Of a DNA stretch of 64,000 nt, positions 16,911 through 25,475 are shown one piece after another. Under the pieces are notes generated by a model. It did not search any database and was not told where the DNA came from. It worked only from the letters and a program-made list of their open reading frames with translations. Numbering within the stretch: the first letter of the stretch is position 1; each line of letters starts with the position of its first letter. This DNA comes from Diaminobutyricibacter sp049994905 (GTDB taxonomy: Bacteria; Actinomycetota; Actinomycetes; Actinomycetales; Microbacteriaceae): assembly GCF_049994905.1 (NCBI RefSeq), contig NZ_CP188258.1:2790001-2854000 (forward strand). Direction: 5' to 3'. A program made the translations under genes and the position numbers.

Positions 16911-17213
16911 TCACAAACGAGGAGCATTTCGCTTCGCCAGATATTCACCCGTGGGCGATTCCGCCACCCCGGGCGCCCGGAAGGCTCGCGCTCCGGCTTC
17001 GCGTTTGCTGAGTGCGCGAATGTGAACAAGATCGATGATGCATACGGCCGCATTCATAACGACCATCGGCCAAACGCCTAAGGCTGCGTTGTAGCCGACC
17101 AGGATGACGGATGCCGTGAGATTGAGCCATCGCAACCGAAGCATCCCGGCCTGGAGGAGCGAAACGACGAGGAGGGCGGATCCGAACCAGCCGAGCGCCT
17201 GAAGCCAGATCAT
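16911..17213 (-). CDS. Small YgjV-like membrane protein
   Basis: 100 aa with three hydrophobic helices (LGWFGSALLVVSLLQAGML, WLNLTASVILVGYNAALG, WPMVVMNAAVCIIDLVHI) and a basic C-terminal tail. The pattern of a Gly-rich first helix, a helix with N-A/G-Y-N and WPMVVMN resembles the small YgjV/CBU_0592 membrane proteins of unknown role. It lies just after the truncated nucleoside hydrolase at the end of the nucleoside operon. Confidence 0.65.
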   Translation of the reverse strand: MIWLQALGWFGSALLVVSLLQAGMLRLRWLNLTASVILVGYNAALGVWPMVVMNAAVCIIDLVHIRALSKREAGARAFRAPGVAESPTGEYLAKRNAPRL

Positions 17214-17216
17214 GCC

Positions 17217-17363
17217 TCAGCCCTCGGTATGTCTTGCAGCAGAGTTCCCATGATTGTGATCGCTGCAGAGGTCGATTCGAGTACGACACTGTGTTGAGGT
17301 CAAGGCCAGAGCCAGGGCGTCATCAATGCCCGTGTCGCAATCGAGATAGATCGGTACGCTCAT
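17217..17363 (-). pseudogene. Truncated nucleoside hydrolase remnant
   Basis: 48 codons beginning MSVPIYLDCDTGIDDALALAL, which is the Asp-rich calcium-binding start of inosine-uridine nucleoside hydrolases (compare DTDIGSDVDDALAL in the intact gene at 18181). The frame then becomes unlike the family and stops. The ATG overlaps the ribokinase stop by 4 bp, so the start is still coupled to the operon. It looks like a second hydrolase gene that lost its body by deletion. Confidence 0.65.
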
Positions 17364-18184
17364 CGAGCCGGCTCGTAGGCATTCAGCGACAGCAGCGTGG
17401 GTTGCGACGACGCATCGGACACGGCGGCAGCGCCCACCGCAGAGGCGGTCGCCAGCGCACGGCGCGGAGGTACCCCGGAGGCCAGCGCAAGTGAGACGGC
17501 CGCGCAGTATGCGTCGCCGGCACCGACTGAATTCACTGGCTGGACGGGCACGGCCGCTACCGCGACGACGCGTTCGCCGCGCATCCACAGTTCCGACCCG
17601 CCACCTCCGTACGTCACGACCACGCGCTTGACGCGGTTCAAGCCCGCGACCGTCCGATGCTCATGTTCGTTGACGACGATCAGGTCGGCGCGTTCGATCA
17701 GAGCGGCCGGGAGGTCCCGAGCCGGCGAGGCGTTGAGAACCGCGAAAGCGCTAGTAGCTGCGAACGCGGCTTCGACAACGTCGAGCGGCGTCTCCAGCTG
17801 CGCGATCAGTAGATCGAACTCCGTGTCCTGGGGCGGCACCGCGAACTGGTTTGCACCGGAGCAGACCACGATCTGGTTCTCTCCGGCCGCATCAGTCGCG
17901 ATGAGTGCGACGCCGGTCGGGGCGCTCACGCGTAGCACGAAGCCTGTGTCGACGCCGACGACTCGAAGCCTCGCGAGGGCGAAGTCGCCGTCTTCGTCGG
18001 CACCGACAGCACCGAACATTGTGACGTCCGCCCCGAGCTGCGCGGCTGCGTGGGCCTGGTTTGCTCCTTTGCCGCCCGGTTCGCGTCGGAATGCGCCACC
18101 GCCGATCGTCTCGCCAGGGGTGGGAAGCCGTCCGGCCGAGGCTACGAGATCGATGTTTATGCTCCCGAGAACGGCCGTCCTCAT
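17360..18184 (-). CDS. rbsK: Ribokinase (PfkB family)
   Basis: 274 aa. GGKGANQA at 37-44 binds the sugar, and NSVGAGDAY with catalytic D224 forms the anion hole and base. GSINIDLV is a typical start. The product would phosphorylate ribose freed by the nucleoside hydrolase encoded just upstream; the two genes overlap by 4 bp (ATGA). It is about 30 aa shorter than E. coli RbsK but no core motif is missing. Confidence 0.88.
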   Translation of the reverse strand: MRTAVLGSINIDLVASAGRLPTPGETIGGGAFRREPGGKGANQAHAAAQLGADVTMFGAVGADEDGDFALARLRVVGVDTGFVLRVSAPTGVALIATDAAGENQIVVCSGANQFAVPPQDTEFDLLIAQLETPLDVVEAAFAATSAFAVLNASPARDLPAALIERADLIVVNEHEHRTVAGLNRVKRVVVTYGGGGSELWMRGERVVAVAAVPVQPVNSVGAGDAYCAAVSLALASGVPPRRALATASAVGAAAVSDASSQPTLLSLNAYEPAR

Positions 18185-19089
18185 GCCGTTACCGGCCCCA
18201 GGATCGGTGCTTTGTCACCTGCGGCGACGATGGCGCGGACGATCTCATCGCCGACCGCGGTCGCGTCGGCGCTCTCAGCGATCCGCGCCCACCCGCGCGG
18301 ATCAGGCTGGAAGACGCTGAGGCCGGCCTGTTCGCCGTCGGGTCGGATCTGCACGCGTCCCGGGCCGCTGAAGGCGAAGAGGTCGGGGCGTGTGAGCGTG
18401 AGAACAGTGACGGGGTCGTGAGGGACGTTCCATTGGGTGTCCCAGTACTCCCACCACTGCGCGATATCCGCCTGGAGCGCCCGACCCGCCGGCCCCGACT
18501 GCGCGATCTTCGCCAGGCTGTCCTCACGGATCTCGATCTGGCGCGTCACCTCCAGGCCGGTGACGACAGTGGGTATCCCTGCGTCGAAGACGATCTGCGC
18601 CGCCGCGGTGTCCGACCGGAAGTTGTGCTCTGGTTCCTCGGCGGCGAACGATCCTCCCATCACCCACAGACCGCGAACCGACGGAGCGAATCGAGGGTCC
18701 GCCTGTATGGCGGCGGCGATGTTCGTGAGCGGCCCGATGGCGACGATGTCGATCGCGCCCGGTTGCTCGAGAACGGTCCGCACCAGATAGTCGACGGCGC
18801 TGTCGGCGACGGGCTCGCTATCGAGGTCGCTGTGAAGCGAACCCTCGTGGCCGGCCCACCAGACTTCGCGTCCGGACAGCGGCGTCGCGATTCCGGGATG
18901 CGCGAGAAGATCGATTCCGGCGAGAGCTGCATAACGGCGGGCGATACGGGCCCGGAGGGTGGCGTCTCCATAGACGGTCGTGACGCCGGCGAGCGCGATC
19001 GATGGGGTGCCGAGGATCTGGATGAGCGCCAGCGCATCGTCGACATCCGATCCGATGTCCGTGTCGAGGATGACGTGGTGAAGAGGCAT
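18181..19089 (-). CDS. Inosine-uridine-type nucleoside hydrolase
   Basis: 302 aa from ATG 19089, which has AAGGAA five bases upstream; the ATG 21 bases earlier lacks one. DTDIGSDVDD at 9-18 binds calcium and the ribose. DIVAIGPLTNIAAAIQADPRF and LWVMGGSF are further signatures, and NVPHDPVTVL carries the catalytic-site His/Asp. It splits nucleosides into ribose and base inside the cell after import by the preceding ABC system. Confidence 0.92.
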   Translation of the reverse strand: MPLHHVILDTDIGSDVDDALALIQILGTPSIALAGVTTVYGDATLRARIARRYAALAGIDLLAHPGIATPLSGREVWWAGHEGSLHSDLDSEPVADSAVDYLVRTVLEQPGAIDIVAIGPLTNIAAAIQADPRFAPSVRGLWVMGGSFAAEEPEHNFRSDTAAAQIVFDAGIPTVVTGLEVTRQIEIREDSLAKIAQSGPAGRALQADIAQWWEYWDTQWNVPHDPVTVLTLTRPDLFAFSGPGRVQIRPDGEQAGLSVFQPDPRGWARIAESADATAVGDEIVRAIVAAGDKAPILGPVTA

Positions 19090-19123
19090 GGCTGTTCCTT
19101 GCAGTGTCATAGCGGTGTCGCGG

Positions 19124-19993
19124 CTATTTGATGCCGGTGGTGCTGACGGATTGGATGAAATAGCGCTGGCAGGCGACGATGATTGCCAGCGGGATGATGG
19201 TCAGAACGATGGATGCTGCGAACATCACGCCGTAGTCGACGTTGAACTGGCCCTGCAGGTTGGCGAGCGCGACGGGTCCCAGGATGTGGGTGTTGTCGGT
19301 GCCCATCAGCAATGGCCATACGTAGGCCTGCCACTGGAAGAGGAAGAGCATCAGCCCTGCACCGATCAGGGCTGGGCGTGACAGCGGCAGGTAGATCCGG
19401 CGGAAGATGCCCCACCAGCCCAGCCCGTCCAGGCGTCCCGCCTCGACCAGTTCCTGCGGGATGGCCAGGAAGAAGGTGCGGAGGAGGAAGATCGCCATTC
19501 CGTGGCCGATACCGGGCAGGATGAGGCCCGCGAACGTATTCTGCAGGTTCCAGTCCCGGAACAGATTGGCCAGCGGGATCGCAATCGCATCGAACGGAAT
19601 GAGGAAGCTGAGGATCACAACGGAGAAGAGCACGCCGCGGCCACGGAACGGGATCGCGGCGAGCGCGAACGCCGCCATAGCGCAGATGACCAGCCCGATG
19701 ACGACCGTGCTGATACTCACGAACAAGGAGTTCGCGATGGCGCGGCCGAGATCGCTGTCGATCAGCGTGATGTAGTTGTTCAGCGTCGGACTGGTTGTGA
19801 AGAAGGTCTGCCACTGCAGGGGGTTGAGGTAGCGGAAGGTGTCCGCTCCCGGCCGCAACGAGTTGATGAACGTCCACCAGAGCGGCAGCAGGAAGGCCAG
19901 GCCCACAACGGCGGCGACAACGCTCATGCCGACGTAGGCCAGCGTGCGACGGCCGCGGGGACGTCTGGTCCGTGACGAAATGGTCGTGGTCAC
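19124..19993 (-). CDS. Carbohydrate/nucleoside ABC transporter permease (MalG type)
   Basis: 289 aa with six membrane segments. The EAA loop that docks the ATPase is ELVEAGRLDGLGWWGIFRRIYLPLSRPAL. LRTFFLAIPQEL before it is typical of MalG-type (CUT1) permeases. The ATG overlaps the preceding permease stop by 4 bp. With no ATPase gene nearby it probably uses a shared MsiK-like ATPase. Confidence 0.92.
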   Translation of the reverse strand: MTTTISSRTRRPRGRRTLAYVGMSVVAAVVGLAFLLPLWWTFINSLRPGADTFRYLNPLQWQTFFTTSPTLNNYITLIDSDLGRAIANSLFVSISTVVIGLVICAMAAFALAAIPFRGRGVLFSVVILSFLIPFDAIAIPLANLFRDWNLQNTFAGLILPGIGHGMAIFLLRTFFLAIPQELVEAGRLDGLGWWGIFRRIYLPLSRPALIGAGLMLFLFQWQAYVWPLLMGTDNTHILGPVALANLQGQFNVDYGVMFAASIVLTIIPLAIIVACQRYFIQSVSTTGIK

Positions 19994-20928
19994 GAGTCGT
20001 CACTCCTCAGGAGTCGGAATTGGAGGGCGACGACGATCACCGTGAGGAGCACCAGGATGATGACCTCGGCCTGGGCCTTGTTGACGTCGCCGAGTGTGTA
20101 CGCGCGGTTGTAGATGTCGTACATGAGGAGGTTGGTCGCTCCTTGCGGTCCACCTTTGGTGAGGATCTGAACCGGGGCGAACACCAGGAAGTTGGAGACG
20201 GTGTCTGCAACGAGCACGAAGGCCAGGGGCCGGCGAAGCAAGGGGATGGTGATGCTCCACAGTTTCCGCCAGCTGGAAGCGCCGTCGAGCGAGGCGGCCT
20301 CGTAGTACGAGTCAGGGATGTCGTTGATGCCTGCGATCAGGAACAGCATCCAGTAGCCGACGCCGACCCAGGAGAGCAGCACGATAATGCACCAGAGCGC
20401 CTGTTGCGGGGAGGTGAGGAAGGGCTGCGGCGGGATGCCCACCAACGACAGGAATGAGTTGGCGAGCCCGTCCGGGCGGTAGATGACGCTCCAGATGACG
20501 GCCGACACAGCCGGCGGCACAGCGATGGGGAGGATCACCAGTGACCGCCAGATACGGGAGCCGGCCGAACGCTTGGTGAAGAGCACTGCGAGCAGGAGTG
20601 CGACGAACACCTGGATCGGGTTGACCAGAACGGTGAACAGCAATGTCACACCGAGCGAACCGAGGAAGCCCTGGTTGGTGAAGAGTTCGATGTAGTTTCC
20701 CAGGCCGACGAACACACTCGAACTTTCGAGAAGGCTCTTGTGGAAGAACGATTCCCAGAGCGCACTGCCTGCTGGAATCAGGCGGAGGACGGCCAGACTC
20801 AGCAGAGCGGGCGAGAGGAAGAGCAGCGCGACCATGCTTGGCCGCTCTCGCAGCGGCCGGCGTCGCCTCGGGCTCACCGCCCCGGAACCCGCAGCGCGGG
20901 TCCCGGGGCGAGTGGTTGTTGTTGTCAT
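19990..20928 (-). CDS. Carbohydrate/nucleoside ABC transporter permease (MalF type)
   Basis: 312 aa from ATG 20928, which overlaps the binding-protein stop by 4 bp; the ATG 15 bases upstream is less likely. Basic N-terminus, six helices, and an EAA loop DSYYEAASLDGASSWRKLWSITIPLLRRPL. It pairs with the MalG-type permease encoded next. Confidence 0.92.
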   Translation of the reverse strand: MTTTTTRPGTRAAGSGAVSPRRRRPLRERPSMVALLFLSPALLSLAVLRLIPAGSALWESFFHKSLLESSSVFVGLGNYIELFTNQGFLGSLGVTLLFTVLVNPIQVFVALLLAVLFTKRSAGSRIWRSLVILPIAVPPAVSAVIWSVIYRPDGLANSFLSLVGIPPQPFLTSPQQALWCIIVLLSWVGVGYWMLFLIAGINDIPDSYYEAASLDGASSWRKLWSITIPLLRRPLAFVLVADTVSNFLVFAPVQILTKGGPQGATNLLMYDIYNRAYTLGDVNKAQAEVIILVLLTVIVVALQFRLLRSDDS

Positions 20929-22220
20929 TTCAACTGGCTCCATGCGTCATTCAGCTGCTGCGTCGCCTGGGCGAGCCGCGCCTTCACGTCGGCACCGTTT
21001 CGGATGTCCGCGAACGCTTTGTCCATCACCGATTCGAACTGTACGTAGCCGACCGAAACCGGACGCGCCAGGGCGGTGTGCTCGACCTCATAAGAAACCA
21101 GCTTTTCTACGCCCGCGCTGTGCGCGCCGCCGAGCGCCTCGAGCGTCGGCAGATACTGCTTCTCGGCGACCGAGTTCGACGGAATGATCGTCGTGTTCTT
21201 GGTCGTCAGCAGGTTGCCCTCAGTGTTCAGAGCCGCGTACTCAAGGAACTTCTTTGCCATATCTTTGTTCTTCGATGCCGGGTTGATGCCCCACGACCAG
21301 GATCCGGTCGGGGTGACCTGCTGGCCGCCGGCGAAGTACGGCATGGGAGCCACGCCCCAGTTGAACTTCGCGCTCTGGCTGAACGCTCCGACGTCCCACG
21401 GTCCGCCGACAAAGAACGCGACCTGGCCGTTTGAGAACACCGGGGAGGTCTGGAATCCGCCGACTCCCCGCGGAGAAAGGTGGCTCGAGAACATGTCGGA
21501 GTACCACTGCATCGCCTTCTGCCATCCGGCGGTTTCGACAGCCGGGGTCAGCATCTTCTTACCAGTGATGCCGGAACCGCCACCCAGCGACTCCATCAGC
21601 GGCTGCAGCTGGTAGTACGCCTCGACCTGTTCGAGCAGAAGACCGTTCTTGATGCCGGCAGCCTGCGCCTTGCGTGCGGCGGCTTCGGTCTGCTCCCACG
21701 TCCAGCGGTCCGCCGGATCGGCCGAAGGTGCCGCGACGCCGGCCTTGGCGAGGGCGTCCTTGTTGTAGAACATCAGCTGCGTCGAGTTCCAGACCGACAG
21801 CGCCCACATCTTGCCCTTGTACAGATTGATCTTGTACTGGGTATCGGCGGTGGCGGCTTTGGCCTTGCCCTCCAGACTCGTCAGGTCTTCGAGGAAGCCC
21901 TGCGCGGCGAGCTGTGGGATGTTCGGCTGGTCGACCGTGTAAACGTCGATCGTGGAGTCCTTGGCCGCGAGTCGCTGCTGCAGCGTACTGCTCAGCTGAT
22001 CGAACGGGACCTGCGTGTACTTCACGGTGGCCCCGGGATTCGCCGCCTCAAAGCCGGCGATGACCGGAGCAAAGGTCTTGGGATCTTCAGGGCCGAGCAG
22101 CTGAACCGGTGACGAAGTCGACGAGGTCGACGAGGAAGATGGCGTGGCTGCCGAGCAGCCCGTCATCATGGTCGCTACCGCGGCGATTGCGGCGACGGCA
22201 GCGAGGGTTGAACGCTTCAT
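20925..22220 (-). CDS. Extracellular substrate-binding lipoprotein of the nucleoside ABC importer
   Basis: 431 aa. MKRSTLAAVAAIAAVATMMTGC is a lipoprotein signal (lipobox TMMTGC). A family-1 solute-binding protein follows, with a Ser-rich linker, LLGPEDPKTFAPVIAGFEAANPG and NGQVAFFVGGPWDVGAF. The ATG 12 bases earlier puts Glu before the basic region and is less likely. Assignment to nucleosides or ribosides rests on the coupled hydrolase and ribokinase, not on binding-site residues. Confidence 0.87.
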   Translation of the reverse strand: MKRSTLAAVAAIAAVATMMTGCSAATPSSSSTSSTSSPVQLLGPEDPKTFAPVIAGFEAANPGATVKYTQVPFDQLSSTLQQRLAAKDSTIDVYTVDQPNIPQLAAQGFLEDLTSLEGKAKAATADTQYKINLYKGKMWALSVWNSTQLMFYNKDALAKAGVAAPSADPADRWTWEQTEAAARKAQAAGIKNGLLLEQVEAYYQLQPLMESLGGGSGITGKKMLTPAVETAGWQKAMQWYSDMFSSHLSPRGVGGFQTSPVFSNGQVAFFVGGPWDVGAFSQSAKFNWGVAPMPYFAGGQQVTPTGSWSWGINPASKNKDMAKKFLEYAALNTEGNLLTTKNTTIIPSNSVAEKQYLPTLEALGGAHSAGVEKLVSYEVEHTALARPVSVGYVQFESVMDKAFADIRNGADVKARLAQATQQLNDAWSQLK

Positions 22221-22237
22221 CGGGTTTTCCATTTCTC

Positions 22238-22334
22238 GTGCATCTAAGCGGATAGAGCTAACCGGTTAGATGCACAATACAGCGACCCTCGCGTCGTCGC
22301 AACATCAACGCTAGTATTTGTCTAATCGATTAGA
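22238..22334. promoter_or_regulatory. LacI-type operators and promoters of the nucleoside operon
   Basis: CTAACCGGTTAG (22258-22269) and TCTAATCGATTAGA (22321-22334) are perfect palindromes of one consensus. A degenerate copy TCTAAGCGGATAGA lies at 22243-22256. On the minus strand TTGTGC-N17-TATCCG would place the first operator between -35 and -10 of the transport operon. The second lies just downstream of TAGTAT (22312-22317) before lacI, so the regulator should repress itself too. GTGCATCTAA (22238-22247) and TTAGATGCAC (22266-22275) also pair perfectly. Confidence 0.8.
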
Positions 22335-22343
22335 GGAGACTCT

Positions 22344-23321
22344 GTGGCAACTGGAAGAGACGTGGCCGAACGGGCGGGCACTTCTACCGCTGTAGTCAGC
22401 TATGTGTTCAACAATGGACCCAGGAACGTGTCGCCTGCAACGAGGGAGCGCGTCCTTCAAGCGGCCGCCGAACTCAACTACAGCCCGAACGCTCTGGCCC
22501 GGGCACTTAGCGCCGGAAAGACCCTCTCCATCGGCCTCATCGTCCCCGACATCGCCAACCCCTTCTTCGGTGAACTCGCACGCGCCATCGAAGACGCCGC
22601 CACCGAACGAGGACAGCTGCTCATCATCGCCGACTCCGCCGGGAGCGAGCAGCAGGAGCTCCAACACCTGACCTCTTTCATCGAACGGCGCGTCGACGGA
22701 ATCGTGCTCGTGTCCGTCTCCGACGATCCCCATCTCGGGACTGTTTCGGAAGCCGCCATCCCGATCGTTGCCCTCCATCCGCTGGATCTCGACCAGCCCG
22801 CCTCATCACTCACGATCGACTACGACCATGCCGCCGAGGAAGCAACACGGCACCTCATCGGGCACGGCTACACCTCGATCGGTATCCTCAACGGCCCCAG
22901 CGACTCGGCAGGCTCTCGCCAGCATGCCGCCGGTTTCACCCGCGCGATCCTCCGCTCCCCCGGAATTGCAGCATCCAACCGCCGCTCCGATACATCGCGC
23001 GCCGACGCAGCGCGCGTGGCAATGGAATGGCTCACCGAACCAGACCGGCCTCGAGCGGTCTATGTCGCGACGGACGAACAGGCATTCGGTGTCCTCTACG
23101 CCGCAGCAGAGCTCGGTCTGCAGGTTCCTGCTGATGTGGCCGTCGTCGGCTTCGACGGCACAGCGCACTCGCTTTACGCCATCCCGCCACTATCGACTGT
23201 GCGCCAACCGATTCCGGAACTCGCGGTGCGTGCGATCCACCTATTGAACGACCCAGAGCACCCACACGTCCACGAGATCCTTGCTCACCGCTTCATTCCC
23301 CGGCGCTCCTGCGGATGCTAG
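22344..23321 (+). CDS. LacI family regulator of the nucleoside operon
   Basis: 325 aa. The HTH reads GRDVAERAGTSTAVVSYVFNNGPRNVSPATRERVLQAAAELNYSPNALARALS, including the hinge helix. A periplasmic-binding-like sensor domain ends with VAVVGFDGT and STVRQPIPELA. GTG start with GAGGAG upstream. It is divergent from the importer operon and probably binds the three palindromes in the gap, releasing them with a nucleoside or ribose as inducer. Confidence 0.93.
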   Translation: MATGRDVAERAGTSTAVVSYVFNNGPRNVSPATRERVLQAAAELNYSPNALARALSAGKTLSIGLIVPDIANPFFGELARAIEDAATERGQLLIIADSAGSEQQELQHLTSFIERRVDGIVLVSVSDDPHLGTVSEAAIPIVALHPLDLDQPASSLTIDYDHAAEEATRHLIGHGYTSIGILNGPSDSAGSRQHAAGFTRAILRSPGIAASNRRSDTSRADAARVAMEWLTEPDRPRAVYVATDEQAFGVLYAAAELGLQVPADVAVVGFDGTAHSLYAIPPLSTVRQPIPELAVRAIHLLNDPEHPHVHEILAHRFIPRRSCGC

Positions 23322-23354
23322 GAGTCGTTCCGCACGGGTGCTGAAGAAGTAACC

Positions 23355-23645
23355 TCAGACTCGGCGGAACCAGCGACCGCCGACACGCTCGGTCAGACGC
23401 CATGGGCCCGTCTGTGCGAGCTCCCGGAGGCGCGCGACCGCGTGCTCCGCGACCGGGATCGCGTCGTCGACCCCGTCCGCGGTGAAACGCACGGTCACCC
23501 GGGCCTCACGGGCCACCACGTCAACGCTGGACGCCTCGACGACCGTCCGCTCGGCCACTGCGTCGGCGACGGCGGGCAGGACAGCATCTGCGCGGATGCC
23601 CGGTCGGAGAAGACCGACAGCCACGATGACACGGAACGATGGCAC
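23355..23645 (-). CDS. Conserved-looking hypothetical protein
   Basis: 96 aa, GTG start. FRVIVAVGLLRPGIRADAVLPAVADAVAERTVVEASSVDVVAREARVTVRFTAD alternates strands and one helix, like a small ferredoxin-like fold, and the end PWRLTERVGGRWFRRV is basic. I do not recognise the family. It is convergent with the lacI gene and has codon use like its neighbours. Confidence 0.6.
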   Translation of the reverse strand: MPSFRVIVAVGLLRPGIRADAVLPAVADAVAERTVVEASSVDVVAREARVTVRFTADGVDDAIPVAEHAVARLRELAQTGPWRLTERVGGRWFRRV

Positions 23646-23854
23646 CTTTCGAGACTACTTGGGAGGACCACGATAGGCGGATCGGGCGAGGAAGAGTATG
23701 GGGCCCACAGCCTCCAGCCGCCTCAACAGTGCCGCCGACGGACAACCGAGATCATGCTGTCGGTGGGAGGATGAAATCGTGCGTCCAGAACCTGGCAGGC
23801 GCCTTGAACCAGGCGGATGCTCGAACCCACGCATCACAGTGAGGAGAAAAACTC

Positions 23855-24403
23855 ATGAGTGCAACAGCTACCGATGCCTTCCATCGGCCACGGGTCACCC
23901 CTGTAGGAACAGTAGCTCGCGGCGTTGCCGCAGGTCTGGTTGGCACCATGGCCATGGACCTCTGGTTGTATGGCCAATACCGGCGGGAACACGGAAGCGA
24001 ACCGTTCCGTGAATGGGAGTTCTCTGCCGACGTCACCGACTGGGACAAAGCTCCCGCACCGGCCCAGGTCGGGCGACGCATCGTCGAAGGACTCTTCGAA
24101 GTCAAGCTCCCCGACGCGCGCGCTGCGCTCACCAACAACGTCATGCACTGGGGATATTCAGTCTCGGCAGCTGTGGGCTACACGATGATCGCCGCTTCGC
24201 TACGGAGACCTCGAACCGGCTACGGGCTGATCTTCGGCGCAGGCATGTGGGGCCTCAGCTACGCCATCCTGACGCCGATGCACCTGTACAAACGCATCAC
24301 TGAGTACGACGCGAAGACGCTTGGAAAGGATCTGGTCGCGCACCTCGTGTATGGAATGGGCACGGCGGCTGCCGTCTCGTTGCTGCTGTCTCGGCGTCAG
24401 TAG
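23855..24403 (+). CDS. Integral membrane protein of unknown function (DUF1440-like)
   Basis: 182 aa with four hydrophobic segments: GVAAGLVGTMAMDLWLY, GYSVSAAVGYTMIA, GLIFGAGMWGLSYAILTPMHLY and LVAHLVYGMGTAAAVSLLL. A polar loop lies between the first two. GVAAG-x(4)-AMDL resembles the DUF1440/YagU-type membrane proteins. GAGGAGAAAAACTC before the ATG is a good ribosome binding site. A diverged copy of its last 20 codons lies at 27214-27276. Confidence 0.75.
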   Translation: MSATATDAFHRPRVTPVGTVARGVAAGLVGTMAMDLWLYGQYRREHGSEPFREWEFSADVTDWDKAPAPAQVGRRIVEGLFEVKLPDARAALTNNVMHWGYSVSAAVGYTMIAASLRRPRTGYGLIFGAGMWGLSYAILTPMHLYKRITEYDAKTLGKDLVAHLVYGMGTAAAVSLLLSRRQ

Positions 24404-24435
24404 CCACGTTTCTGTGCTTGACGAGGCCGCGCGAC
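24402..24435 (+). repeat. Degenerate right-hand part of the palindromic repeat
   Basis: AGCCACGTTTCTGTGCTTG and the following bases match the right arm end and tail of the repeat at 52215-52281 almost base for base, but the left arm and loop are missing. It starts at the stop codon of the membrane protein gene. Confidence 0.5.
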
Positions 24436-24453
24436 TGGGGTTCGCGATTGAAA

Positions 24454-25353
24454 CTACGCTGACAGCTCCCCGCGTGCTGTGGCGAGCTCAAGGAAGTGGC
24501 GCGCGGCCGCGGACCGGTTGCCCCGATGGCGCGCGATGGAGATGGATCGATGAATCGGTGTCGGCGGCAACGCAAGATCGATACTCTCATGGCGCCCGGC
24601 CATCGCGACCGTGCGCGGCAGAACTGCGACGGCTCGGCCCGAGAGTGTCATCTGTATCATCAGGCCGCAGTCCGGCACTTCGATACGGGCTGACGGTTCG
24701 GCGGCGAGCATCGTGAAGAGCTGGGTGCCGGGCTGCCTCGGGAACCGTGCCTCCGGCAGGTGGAGCATCGTGAGTCCCAGGAGCATCGCCTGGGTCACCG
24801 TACGCAGCTCGGTGTCCTGGTCGGCACCGGTCGAGCCTGCGGGCATCAGGGCGAGGAATTCTTCTTGCCCGACCGCGGTGACACTCAGCGCGGGGGAAGT
24901 GACTGGCTGGTCGACGATTGCGAGATCGTGGGTTCCAGCTTCGACCATCGCTGTAGCAGCGGCGCTGGTCTCGGCCGACACCACCTGAATCTCGATTTCG
25001 GGGAGACGCTGGTGGAACTCGCCGAGCAGGCTCCCGAGCGTGCCGCCGGTGAGGTTCGGCGTGCCGACGATGCTCAATGATCCTCGGTCGCCGTCGTGCA
25101 CCTGTCCGATGGCCCAGCGGATGGATTCCGTCGCTCGAAGTGCACGCCGTGCCGGCTCGATCAGTGCCTTCCCGGCGTCCGTCAGGGAAGCACCACGGGG
25201 CCCGCGAACGAACAGCCGCGCATTCAGCTCGCGTTCGAGAAGGGCGACCCGTCTGGTGAGGGCTGGTTGGGAGATGAAGAGCTTCTCCGCTGCGCTCGAA
25301 AACGATCCGTGCTCATAAACTGCGATGACTGCTTCCAGCCCACGCAAATCCAT
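24454..25353 (-). CDS. LysR family transcriptional regulator
   Basis: 299 aa from ATG 25353, with AAGGA seven bases upstream. The winged helix reads LRGLEAVIAVYEHGSFSSAAEKLFISQPALTRRVALLERELNARLFVRGPRGASLTDAG. It is followed by the two-lobed effector domain (GSLSIVGTPNLTGGTLGSLLGEFHQRLPEIEIQVV). The upstream frame extension is not supported. Target unknown; the secreted hydrolase gene upstream on the same strand is a candidate. Confidence 0.92.
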   Translation of the reverse strand: MDLRGLEAVIAVYEHGSFSSAAEKLFISQPALTRRVALLERELNARLFVRGPRGASLTDAGKALIEPARRALRATESIRWAIGQVHDGDRGSLSIVGTPNLTGGTLGSLLGEFHQRLPEIEIQVVSAETSAAATAMVEAGTHDLAIVDQPVTSPALSVTAVGQEEFLALMPAGSTGADQDTELRTVTQAMLLGLTMLHLPEARFPRQPGTQLFTMLAAEPSARIEVPDCGLMIQMTLSGRAVAVLPRTVAMAGRHESIDLALPPTPIHRSISIARHRGNRSAAARHFLELATARGELSA

Positions 25354-25475
25354 CAGAAAGTCCTTCGATCGGAATTCAGTGTTGGGGGTAGTCCGAGCAT
25401 AGACACGATGTCGCTCGGTCGGGGCAAAAGGTGCAGACCCGTCACATGTCGGACGGGTCTGCACCTCGCGAACGG

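Noticed and set aside
24454..25464. Upstream start of the LysR gene
   Set aside because: The LysR domain starts at ATG 25353 with a good ribosome binding site; the extra 37 codons have no LysR similarity.
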